NCBI RefSeq assembly: GCF_000237925.1
Contig: NC_031495.1
Coordinates: 40,452,210 to 40,516,209, forward strand
Direction of reading: 5' to 3'
Length of the DNA stretch: 64,000 nt
From: Schistosoma mansoni
Lineage: Eukaryota > Platyhelminthes > Trematoda > Strigeidida > Schistosomatidae
The notes below the pieces were generated by a model. It ran no database searches. It was not told the origin of the DNA and saw only the letters and a list, made by a program, of their open reading frames with translations. Both the position numbers and the translations under genes were made by a program. Positions 22,093 to 33,589 of the stretch are shown in pieces (position 1 is the stretch's first letter; every line of letters starts with the position of its first letter).

Positions 22093-23723
22093 GTGCACCT
22101 AATCATCACAAAAAGCCAACCAGTCTCAACACGTCCACGTCGATTACCACTGGACAAGCTTACAGTTGCAAAAGCCGAATTGGAGCACATGATGCAACTT
22201 GGAATCATACGTCCGTCAAGTAGCTTCTGGGCATCCCCACTCCACATGGTACCTAAGCGAGATCAGGGTTGGCGACCCTGTGGTGATTATCGGTCATTAA
22301 ATAACTTAAAGTTATCTGGTCGTTACCCCATTCCCCATTTGCACGATTTTTGCTTACGTTCCATAGCAAACAAATTTTTTCTAAAATCGATCTTGTAAGA
22401 GCGTACCATCAGATTCCAGTAGCATCCGAGGATGTAGCAAACTCATCCATCATTACTCCATTTGATTTGTTTGAATTTCTGAGAATGCCATTTGGATTAA
22501 TGAACGCCGCATAGACATTTTAAAGATTTATGGATGAGGTTGCCAAAGGCCTAGATTTCATTTTTGTGTATATCGACGATGTATTAATAGCTAGCAGTTC
22601 GTTCCACGAACATATTGATCACCTACATCAACTACTCGAAATATTTCAAAGATTTGGTATCGTTATTAATCCATCCAAATGGATTTTTGGAGTCGAGAGC
22701 GTAGAGATTTTAGGTCACTCGATTGACAAACATGGTATCAAACCGTTAGATACAAAAATTGCAGCCATCAAAAATTTTCCAGAACCAGATTCATTGAATA
22801 AACTTCGAGGTTTCTTGGGGATGACTAATTTTTATCGTCGGTTTATTCCGCACTGCTCAGCCATTCTGCAACCCTTAACAGAGGTGTTAAAAGGCGAAGC
22901 CGAAAATTTAATATTATCCTCCGAAGCGAAAGATGCTTTTCTTGCAGCTAAAACAGCAATTGCTTCTACTAGCATGTTGACCTACCTAAGTCCTGACCCG
23001 AAAGCAACACTGATTCTGTGTACAAACGCGTCCCGGGCAGCAGTAGGTGCGGTACTACAAAAAGGGAGTAAATAATGGAATCAAAGCACTTGCTTTCTTT
23101 TCAAAGAAACTAGACCAACTCAAACGCGACACAGCACTATTGGTAGAGAATTATTGGCTATTTACTTAGCGGTTAAACATTTACTGCAAGGTAGAGATTT
23201 TGCAATATTCATCGATCACATTCCTTTGACTTACGTCTTTAATGCCAAATGTGATCATTGTTCTCCCATAGGAATTCGACAACTAGATTACATTTCCCAA
23301 TTTTCGACTAACATACAGTTTACAGAAGGTGAGTCAAATGTTGTGGCAGATACTTTATCACATTTCAACGTTGATGCTATTTTCTCTACTAAAGGAATTG
23401 ATTTATTGGACATTGCACGTTTACAGGTTGATGATTCTGATCTTGCTGTTTGTAAACAAAATTCGAGTCTATTCTTAAAAAGTGTTCCAATAAAATATTC
23501 CGACTCTATTATAATTTGTGATACTTCGACTGGAACACACAGACCATTTGTGCCAATAGTGTACAGTAAAAACGTTTTTGATTTTCTTCATTCATTGTGT
23601 CATCCAGGAATCCGTGCTACTGTGAGACTGGTTTCAGAAAGATTTGTTTGGCCAAAAATGAATGTAAATATAAAGGAACGGACCAGAAATTGTTTTATAA
23701 TTTCAATCGCACCTCTTCAATGA
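22093..23723 (+). pseudogene. Gypsy reverse transcriptase, RNase H and integrase zinc-binding region
   Basis: RT starts at 22093 (IIRPSSSFWASPLHMVPKR; GWRPCGDYRSLN). It shifts frame near 22380, passes two in-frame stops at about 22510-22525, and continues from 22530 with the intact catalytic box YIDDVLIASSS and LGHSIDKHG, then GFLGMTNFYRRFIP (RT thumb/connection). RNase H pieces follow (ILCTNASRAAVGAVLQ, with Asn for the usual first Asp; later VVADTLSHFNVD). The frame 23154-23723 ends with an HH..CC-like integrase zinc region (HSLCHPGIRATVRL..WPKMN). Confidence 0.85.
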
Positions 23724-24316
23724 ATTTACGAGCATTTTCGGAATCCATCAAATCACTACAATAGCATACCATCCAGCAGAAAATGTATTGGTGTAATGAT
23801 TCCACAGACAACTAAAAAGCTCACTGATGGTACAGACTGATGTAACCAGACGGAGTGAATTTATATCTCTCATATTATTGAGCATACGCTCTACAATTAA
23901 GGAAGACATGTAAATTTGTGTTTGTTCGTGTTGACTCTGTAAGACATCCTTTACAACACCTTTATGAAGGACCTTATGAAGTAGTAGAGAGACAAGCAAA
24001 ATATTTCACAATCAAAAAGAATGGAACAAAAGAAACAGTTTCAATTGACAGGATAAAACCTGCTTTTATTGAGTCCGGAACACAAAGCAGTCGAAAGCCG
24101 TCTAAAGACAACACCAATTGCACAACACAGCTTCCTGAGTTTCCAGTTAATTCTTCATCTACTTCTGTGAAATTGACAACTCATACAATGTGTGATGCTA
24201 ATGTTACAGCTCCTACAAATTTAGTTCCTAATTCCACCACTTTACCTATTTCAAAAACAACGCGTACAGGAAGACAGGTACATATTCTTAAAAGTTATGT
24301 TGAATTCATTACTTAA
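23724..24316 (+). pseudogene. Gypsy integrase tail, catalytic core largely deleted
   Basis: Right after the zinc-binding region the sequence jumps to the last part of the integrase core (TTIAYHPAENVLV in one frame), so most of the DDE core, including its first aspartates, is missing. The frame 23918-24316 then carries the GPY/F-type module (HPLQHLYEGPYEVVER; VSIDRIKPAF) and a Ser/Thr-rich C-terminus ending at a TAA. Confidence 0.75.
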
Positions 24317-24573
24317 TCTTGATTCGGTCATTTTCTGTAGTGCGAGTAAATATCTTTATACGAACAGAGTTGTTGATAACTTTTTTCACAGACAATTTTT
24401 TTAAAAAAAAAGGCATTTCGTATGTACTACTACTATTGATAAATCAATTATATGTCTTCCTAGATGTGTATGCATTTCACATGATGTTCATTATTAAGTG
24501 TGTAATGCAATTCAACTTCATTGTACTTGTTCATTATATTACTAATCGTTTACATGATATATACAGATATTTA

Positions 24574-24930
24574 AAAATTCTTCACTGGTCTATTGGTAAG
24601 CGAAGAGAGTTTTCGGATTTCACTTTGAATACGTTTAAGTATCCAGTTCGTAGCATAGTTTACAATTTAAAACTTCCACACATATTATGGGTTGAGCTAA
24701 GCAATCAATAGTACTTTTGTCGTGCAAAGCACATAACTCTATGGCAGTACAGAGCTAGTTCTCATCTCGAACACTGACTTTCAGAGAAAATGACTTGTTT
24801 AGCTTGTGCTCAATGGATGAAGTCGTTAGTCGCTGAATAGTTACAAATCGATTGCATGGCTAGTACACAAAATTTATTATAAAATTATCTATGAAAAATA
24901 ATTAAATAGTTTTACAACTAAAAGTTTATG
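24574..24930 (+). repeat. Repeat C, copy 3
   Basis: This matches 9057-9127 plus 12038-12300, and matches the reverse complement of about 27002-27358 even better. It shares with the latter the variants CGGATTTCAC, TAAGTATCC and GCATAGTTTAC that the copies at 4.8 and 9 kb lack. It therefore forms a closer inverted pair with the right arm, about 2.1 kb away. Confidence 0.85.
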
Positions 24931-26265
24931 GAATATTATCACTACAATTATTGTTGTTAGCTTTATTCAATATAATATTTTTAGTGCAATATAAAATTCT
25001 AAGCGCAAAGTATTTCAACATGTTTCCGTTTCTTATTTCTTGGTCGATCGTGACGATAAACATTGAGTGACCACCAGTTAGAAGTTAAAATTTAAAATCT
25101 ACGTTCGGTCAGTTATAAACAACGAAGAACCTGGTGTAGAGGATGTTTCCTATAATTTGTATGTCAATTGTCCTGACAGCCGTCATCGCACTAACTTCCG
25201 GCGGTTTATAAACTTCAAAAGACAGCATGAAACGAAGATTATAGTTTACTGTTGAGTAGCACAGATTAAACTACCAATAAACACAATGAGAGTACGAATA
25301 TATGAGTAGGAAATAAGCACATCCATTTAAACATGACGAGTCATCATACGACTTAAGTAACTAATATTTAGGCCAGTAAGAGGATATAAGTGTGGGTTAG
25401 AACGGGAGGCCAAGCACACAAGCCCGAGAAAAACAAAGCTACCGGCAAATTAATACCGACAAAAATGACAACGCTTGTCAAACAAGTTATTTGACGAACT
25501 TGGTAAATCCACACAAATACAAACTCAAGTGTAGTCGAGGTTATTATACTGGTAAACATATGGATCACGAGAAAGAGATGTTCACCAACATAAACGTTTC
25601 ACTCACTCCGCTGATTATGCTAATCGTACGACCTTTCGTAGCTTTTTATTTTGTGTACCATATCATAATTTCCCACACACGAGATACTTACACTATATAC
25701 ACTTCCTTTGAGCATTCATAAATAATCGCATACCAATTCATAATATATCGAGAAACGACTTGTCTAAACTGGCTAGTGGTTATAGATGTGTAACACGATG
25801 TATCCATTCGTGATGTGGTACGGATGCGTGACCTAGCGCCTTCAACTAGGTAAGTCCGTTAAAACCAATGCGGTCAACATCAAATGTTGAAGACTTGCAG
25901 AGCTATTGACTTCAGGGATTTATTCACCGCTACAAAGATTTTCGAGTCAGAATTGCATGACTTGAGTGATAGATCTTAAGAGACTTTATTTTTGACAGTT
26001 TCGGTGCTTGTTTCAACATAATAAAAATAGAATTCCTAATGGAGTGAAGTGTTTGAGAACACAGAAATAATACTACAATACGCATACGTATATGTAAATA
26101 ATGTTGCCAGGAGCAAACTCAGTTCCTAACTATGTGTAACAGGTCACGTCGAGTCTTACCACTAAGGATACCACGGACATTCAGTACTCGACAACGCTTT
26201 TGCTTTTGACTCTTCCGTAACCGAGGATCACCAACATAGTCAAACCAGAATTCGGGAATAAAGGA
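24931..26265 (+). repeat. Module 24936-25088 plus 1.17-kb repeat, copy 2
   Basis: Bases 24936-25088 resemble 230-385. From 25094 to 26265 the sequence matches 3042-4213 at a constant offset with about 15 substitutions. The same pair of opposed short frames is present. Coding potential is not supported. Confidence 0.85.
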
Positions 26266-26669
26266 TTTCGGAGATATATTCACATTATAGTCAGTGGTAA
26301 TAGCTATATATGAGCTAGTCTGATTAGTTGTTGCTATGGGTGCTTTACTAAACTATTTATTTTAGGGATTTATTCACCGTTACAATGTCACGAGGCCAGG
26401 AAAGTTTGTACAATCAACTCTGTAGCACATTAAGTAGATAAATCGGAAAGAATATAAAGTAGTTAACAGTGAGCAGGAAATGTACATAAGCATGTCGAGA
26501 AATGTATTTCTCATGTGACGGTATAGCAATCCACGTAATTCAAGGAACTATAACTAAAACATCAGGAAGCTATATCACACCCTCTAAGTCTAGAGGTCAA
26601 CTAATTCGAAATTAATACAACCCGTAGAAAAGCTGCACCAAATAAAATCAAAATCCCAAGTAAAAACAA
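26266..26669. other. Spacer before the right inverted arm
   Basis: There is a short echo of the dispersed repeat (GGGATTTATTCACCGTTACAA, about 26365-26385). Otherwise nothing recognised. Confidence 0.4.
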
Positions 26670-27450
26670 AAACTTCATCTGAGAATGCATGATAATGTGC
26701 TGGTGTTTCTCGATACAAACTAAATAAAACGTCACAAATTCAAGATAGAATTCTTCCGTGTTTGATAGAAAATATCCAAACTTAATTGAATATCTCTTTT
26801 ACTCACCTTTTTACGTATCGATGATTTCACGTTGAATATATATGTTAACATAATTTAATCATATTTCAGACTGAACGATTAAAGTGAATTAGATTTTACA
26901 GCTTCATCTGGGTCATCACAATAAATTGTGTGGGTGTTATCAGACTACTCTTACATTATAAGCCTAATTAACCAAATTAATCTTATGATTTAAATCAACA
27001 TTCCATAGTCTTTTATTTGTAAAATTATTTAATTATTTTTCATAGATAATTTTATAATAAATTTTGTGTACTAGCCATGCAATCGATTTGTAACTATTCA
27101 GCGACTAACGACTTCATCCATTGAGCACAAGCTAAACAAGTCATTTTCTCTGAAAGTCAGTGTTCGAGATGAGAACTAGCTCTGTACTGCCATAGAGTTA
27201 TGTGCTTTGCACGACAAAAGTACTATTGATTGCTTAGCTCAACCCATAATATGTGTGGAAGTTTTAAATTGTAAACTATGCTACGAACTGGATACTTAAA
27301 CGTATTCAAAGTGAAATCCGAAAACTCTCTTCGCTTACCAATCGACCAGTGAAGAACTCTGTGGTATATTTCGAGAAATGTATAATCATTTCCAATATGA
27401 GTAGTATTGAAACGTATTCGAAATTTTCGGTGAATGTAACAAATGATTGA
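26670..27450 (-). repeat. Right 781-bp inverted arm (repeat C family)
   Basis: This is the reverse complement of 12038-12658 (inner 621 bp) and 8958-9117 (outer 160 bp), with no net indel after removing the RTE from the left arm. Together the arms bracket 14 kb containing the adenosine kinase gene. No open frame is recognised in the arm. Confidence 0.9.
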
Positions 27451-28512
27451 TGCGGGTCGCCATGCGACTACTGGGAGAAATGATTTGACATAGCATCACA
27501 CTTTGTTTTAATGTTAGGTGATTAAAGGTAGTTGAAAATTAGCATTGAGTATAGGTTTCATGCTAGTTTAAGTCCGTCAGCAATCTTGAGGGAAATAAAC
27601 CTCCGCCTTGAATTTTAATAAACAGCTCTCAGTTTCATAGAATAAGACGCTATCGTCGTTCTACTGAGAGTGTGACGATTTTCCGGTGAGGCTGTAATAC
27701 TCGCATCAACTGGTCATTACATATTATTCAAGGTTCTGCTACCTAGACCTTAGTTCAAACTCCACGTGGATTGTCAGTCCCACAAGATTGTAGGTCCAAG
27801 GAAGGCTAAGGAAGTTACTAAGTCCTGGTCTGAACCATGTTGGCATTTGTAGAAGATTTGACTGAGGTCCATATGCTTATCGTGAGCAATAACTTCCGGC
27901 GTAAAGTGATATGAATAAACATTGGTAGCAACTTCTAGGACGCATTCACTGTTTATCTTCCATTAGATCTTTAGTTTCAAAATCAATTGATATCGACCAT
28001 TGTGTAAATCAATCTTTTCCACTCGAGTCTTATTTGTTTTTTAATACCATGGGTAACGCCTCTCTATTAGCTCAGTTTTCACCTCACTCCGTTGATGTGT
28101 TGTAGCAACTTCGGCTGATGCACATACGTAATAGGTGCTACATTGCTTATAAATGACAGACTGAATATTGTAAATGTGTCTCACCAGAGAATGGAAGCAA
28201 TCACGAGACCTAGGCCTATGTCAAATGCTTTCAACTAACTGAGATAGTATCTACTTAATTGAGCCTTGATAAGTAAAGATTTAACCTCGCTTACAACTGA
28301 ATGATCCCCATAGCAACAACCGGTGAATAGTTCCATAAAAGAAACCTAAAATGTTCCACTTGAAAAGACTAGTAATAAGATATTAAAAAGGCATAAATAC
28401 CTAAAATAAATACGAACGAAAATATTACTTAATAAACACCACTAGTAGTAAAGGTATAAGAAAGAGAGTTTATACCTACAACAATAAACTATAACAAAAA
28501 GGAATTTAGAAA
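27451..28512. other. 3' flank of the NT5DC-like gene, unassigned
   Basis: No protein-coding or repeat signal that I can name. The minus strand immediately after the stop codon at 28513 is AT-rich and should hold the 3' UTR and poly(A) site of the downstream-ending gene. Confidence 0.4.
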
Positions 28513-28770
28513 TTAAAATGATTCATGTGGTAAAGCAGTTCTTTTAGGGTAAAATGTATGATCCAGTGGAAAATGTAACAGATTTGTGACCCTTGACGTA
28601 TACAATGTTGCATATTGTCCAAGACGTTGAGAAAAATAAGATGGATTATGAAAAGAACGAAAAATACTTCCAAATTGTGGATTAAATACACATTTACTAC
28701 CACGTCTTAAAGCATTTCTTTCATCAAGCCACTTTTCAAGTAATAATTTTGCTTCATCTGTATGAACATG
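28513..28770 (-). CDS. NT5DC-like gene, exon 13 (terminal)
   Basis: Residues 425-509 and the stop TAA (28515-28513). The frame includes [20 protein letters not shown], then [11 protein letters not shown] and [16 protein letters not shown] at the end, the highly conserved C-terminus of NT5DC proteins. Acceptor TTTTACCTTTTCAG. Confidence 0.95.
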   Translation of the reverse strand, partial: HVHTDEAKLLLEKWLDERNALRRGSKCVFNPQFGSIFRSFHNPSYFSQRLGQYATLYTSRVTNLLHFPLDHTFYPKRTALPHESF

Positions 28771-31700
28771 CTGAAAAGGTAAAATAGATGCAAAATATTA
28801 TACAACTGTACTGATTTTAGAATTAAATGTACTCATATGACTGTTTAAACTAAACGTGTGACATCAAGATGAATGAACAAGATTTCACGTAATATTTGGA
28901 TTTTTTTACCTATTAACATGTTAAGTCGAATCACAATAAAACGTTGTCTGTCGGATGCTTTGAATGTGCTCATTCACTGATACAGAGTCTGATTAGTTTA
29001 AGTATATTAGATATATGATATAAAAAAACTGTTAATCGTTGATCAGTTGTTTAAAACTCTGAGATGATTATACACACCAGATGATGAAATGTTTAAATTA
29101 ATCTAAGTATCTTGTTTGATGCTCTAGCCATAAAACCAGTTAGAACAACACATCACTATTAAAGAAAAAAAATGAATCAGCTCTTTCCAAATTAGTTAAC
29201 TGTTTGAGAAATAGTTGTGAAGACCGTTAGAATGACCAAAGGTCAGGATGAACTTGTTCGTCGACGAAAACATCAGTCAGTCAGTCAGCTACAACGCAAC
29301 ATCAGGCACACATATGCATCAGTCCAAGTTGCCATACCACATTAGCACAACAAGATCAACACCGAATTCAGTGAAGTAGTTAATTTGGTGGTGGTAGTAT
29401 ATAAAGAAAGGTTGTATATAAGGATATAGTATAGGAAGGAAAAAAGTTATGAAGCAATTTTAATCTCAAGGTTTAAGGGAAGATAAAGAGCGTATACACC
29501 TACGCCATTGTGATCGATTCTGAGCCATGTCACCCAGAGTCTCCAACCATTGGTTACGATAGTCACACGGACCCCAACCAAGTAGTCTGCATCTACCAAC
29601 ATGGCTCAGACTAGAACTCAGTGACTTCAAGAGCTGATGCCACGTTTGGGTTTGACCGCCCCTAACTCTCTTCCAACCATACCCTACACTAGTCAGCATT
29701 GCGCGTCGTGGTAATCGGTGTTCAGGCATACGTAACACGTGGCCTAACCATCTCAGTCGATGAAGATTCATAACCTCATCAACTGATTTACCATCATTCT
29801 CTAATAACCTGCGTCTAACCTCACTATTACTTACCCGGTTATCCCAGCAGATGCGAGCAATATTTCTAAGGCATCTGTGGTCAAATAGTAGTAGCTTACG
29901 AGTATCTTCTATTCTTAATCGCCACGTTTCGTAGCCGCAAAGTAGAACAGAACAAACTTCTGCGCAGTATACTCGTCGCTCAATTTATAGACGGATATCT
30001 AGCCTTTGCCATAGGTGATGTAAGTTGGCAAAAGCCAAACGAGCCTTTTGAATCCTTACACACACTTCGTCAGACTTTCAAGATAAGTGAAGTTGTCGAC
30101 GCGTTCGACTTCTTCACTCCCTATCCTTAGTTCAGGTGTTCACACAGGCCAGTTCTGAAGCAAAACTTTGAATTTAGAGGTGGGGAAACGCATCTCAAAC
30201 ATCCTAGCATTGCTTCTCAGTGCTACCAAAACACTCTGCATTTTATCAGCGTCTTCACAAAACCAGATTTTGTCATCTGCTTATTCTAAGTCAATAAGTG
30301 GACCTCCTGGAAGGAGATCACTTCCTTAAAATTCAGTAGACGAGAATGCTATTTCCAGCAGTAGGTATATGATAAAGTTAAACCAAAATGGAGACAGTCG
30401 ACAGTCTTGCAGGACACGACTTGAGGTTGCGAAATCAGATGACAGTTCGCCAATTGCTCTCAATCGACTGGTAGTGTTCGAGTAAAGAGTCTTCACGAGG
30501 TTTATGTACTTCTGAGGTACACCTTTCAATGACTGACACTGCCACAGGACCTCTCGGTCTACAGAGTCAAATGCTGCTTTTAAGTCAAAAAAACTATCAT
30601 TGTCGGACGCCGACAAGCATGCCTTGGTTTTTAGGACCTGACAAATATTGAATATGTGGTCGATACAGCCAAGACCAGGTCAGAAGCCAGCCTGATTTTC
30701 TTGTGTTTGCAGTTCACGAGTCTTAGTTAGGCGCACGATAATTATTGAGGTTAGTACTTTAGATTTTATTTTAGTTAAACTAACTCCTCTATAGTTATCA
30801 CAGGATGATTTTTGCCCCTTGCTTTATATTGGGACAATCAGTGATTGCGACCAGTCGGATGTGATTACGTCCAAATCCCAGATTTGAGCTAAAATATTAG
30901 TCAAACTAATCGCTAAAATTAGACCTTTGAAGCCAAACCATCCGGACCAGCTGCACTTCCTCATTTCAGATCAGCTATAGCCTTTTGAACTTAAACTACA
31001 GTAGGGGGACCTACTTCAATGTTCCATTCAGACTGTTTGGGAATGGTGGGTAGCTGTAAAATAGTTGAAGGCAAGTTGAACAGCTCCTTAAAGCGTTTCG
31101 CTCATCGTTCTAAACGTCTGAACTAAAAACATATGAGTGTCGTCTTCTCTGGCGATTGTCTCACACTTGATTTCTTAATTTCGGTATCTTTTTCACTCGG
31201 AAAGGCTTTCTGGTGTTACCTAAAGCTGCTGCCTTTTCCATCTCTTTTGCTTTCGTTGCCCACCACTGCTCACGATCGTTCCTTAGACTTTTGGTTAACC
31301 TAGATCTGATTTGTTTTCGCTCATCTTCGAGTTCGGAGCCCAATGCGATGAGTTTACAAGTGCAATAGACTAAGTAGAAATCCACTGTTTTTTTCGTGAC
31401 TCCTTGGTTCAAGTCACCAACAGATGTCACTGCTGTTCGCAAGGCTGTATGTACATTTTTCCAAGCAACATCTGGGTCGGATTCGTTTTCAGAATTGCCT
31501 AAGTATGATTGCAATTGTTCCTAGAACTTACTTTAGGCTTTCTCGTCATTGCGTTTTACTCTAATGGGTCTTCTTAGTGTAGTTTTTCTGCGTCCAGTGA
31601 GGTGCAAGCGAATGGGTGCTCGTATTAAAGCATGATCAGAGTCTAAACACGTATCCTAGAACAAGCGACAGTCTTCTATCGAGCCTCACTGACGATGAAT

Positions 31701-33545
31701 GATAGCGATATGGTTTACTGAGTTCATCGTTGGTTTGGTGCAGGAGGTCGCCACTATAGACGATGTTTCTGCTTATGCTTAAAATTAGTGCTTGCTGAAA
31801 GTAAATGATTGTCTGAGCATAGTTGAAACAGACGATCATTATTATCTGTTCGTTGAGCCGGAATACTAAAATACCCACCTAAATGTCTTTCTGTTTGATC
31901 ACCTGCTACGAGTACTATGTTTAGCTTTATGAAGAAGTTCAAACAGCTTTCTGTAAAAGTCATCTTTCACTTCATCATGGCTGCAGTCAGTGGGAGCGTA
32001 GGCAGAAACGACGAAAAGGCAACGACGTGTGTCCCTATTCTTCCGAGTTCTTACAGAGCCGTTTAGCCGAACAGCACACAAACGACTGTTAACAGGGATC
32101 CATTCCGATAGTGCTTGTTCTGCTCTCGTACTTAGTGCTATGCCTACGCCGGACAGTTCACGAAAACTAGCCATCAGGTTGCCAAATTAACGGAGGGTGT
32201 ATCTTGTCGGCTCTCCATTTTAGTGAGGTGAGGTCAAGTGAATGACCACACTAGTATCCTATATGCGTGTTTCAGAGACACAGCATACATCAATCGTACG
32301 AGATTCTAGGGTCTTAGCCAAGGACGCCTGTTGACCAATTTGACTTAGGGTACGTACGTTGAAGGCTCCAATGTGTAGTTTGGAGTGAGGTTTCAGTGGA
32401 CCTGAGACAGTGTTTCGCGCACTAGAATCGTTGGCTATGATGACTGTTGGGATCAACCTGCAATTTTCTCGCAAGCGACATGACAAGCTCAGGAGTCATC
32501 AAGGAGCATTTCAACCAATCAGCGATTAATTAGAAGTTATGTTACTAAAATAACGTAAATGGAAAAGTCACATGTGGAGATCCTGATTGGCTGATTGATA
32601 CACTACTACTATGTTTAGCAGTATTCTAGAACTTCCAGTAAAACTCAAGGACTCTTAAATTACTATAAAATCCTTATATTTTCTGTACATAAATGAACCC
32701 TATAGTAAAGTGCTCCCACGTATTTTGTGCCTTTTCTCTGGTCTTCAAGTCGCTGAGTAGTTCTAGCTCGGGGATACGGAACTAGCTTAAGGAAGCGAAT
32801 ATAGCGTTCACAATCGGCCAGACGTAACAATGACACTTTAGGAGGAAGCCAAAAGAGGAAGCTTAGAGTTGAAATTCAATGTAGGAGAAATAATGGGAAT
32901 TGAAGAGGGAAACTGATTATGAATAAAATGATCTTGAATGTTGTTAGAGATATGAGGGCGGTTATCACTTTCCGGTTGCCACACCGTGGAAGGGTTCTTC
33001 TACAAGTACCTGAAAAGGAAATTGGATTAGAAGTGGTCTTAATGACCTGAGAGAGTCACCGCAGTGCCCAAGGGACAACTGCTTGAGGTCGGTCACACAC
33101 CTTTTTGTGGGTAATTTTTGCGTTAGCTCCGTACTTTTTGGGGCCTTACCTCTGGAGACGGATATCCGTGGGATAAGGCGAGGTGTGCACTTTTTTAGGG
33201 TAGACCTTTCCTAACATCACCCCTCTTTGTGGGGGGTTATGCTGGTTGTCTGAAGGAAACACCTTACTACCGTCATACCTCTGTACAGTCCGCAGCACGA
33301 CTTAGCCGTCGAACTGTGGGTTTGCTGGTTTTAGTCATACCGCTCTTCAACCGACCTGCCTGGCATGGTAGGACCTTGAGGAACGATTGTTCCAGCCAGT
33401 ATAGCTCGATTGGTTCATTACGATAGGCAAGCCTGACCACCACGTCAAGGTAGCAACATCGGTCACTATGGAGATAGGGTAAATTTATTTGTAGTGAATT
33501 GGATTGACATACCTTGAAACTCGTAAAACAAACTTGGTCCGTGTG

Positions 33546-33589
<44 letters not shown>

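Larger units (their letters stand above)
20281..24316 (+). mobile_element. Gypsy-type LTR retrotransposon remnant (gag-pol)
   Basis: On the plus strand the coding order is gag (20281-20900), protease (21000-21124 and 21671-21958), reverse transcriptase (22093-22830), RNase H (about 22960-23370) and integrase (about 23400-24316). This is the Gypsy order, with RT before integrase. No flanking LTRs are recognised at either end. Stops and frameshifts occur in every domain, and a 546-bp solo LTR interrupts the protease. It resembles the schistosome Gypsy elements in general layout; I do not assign a named family. Confidence 0.9.
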
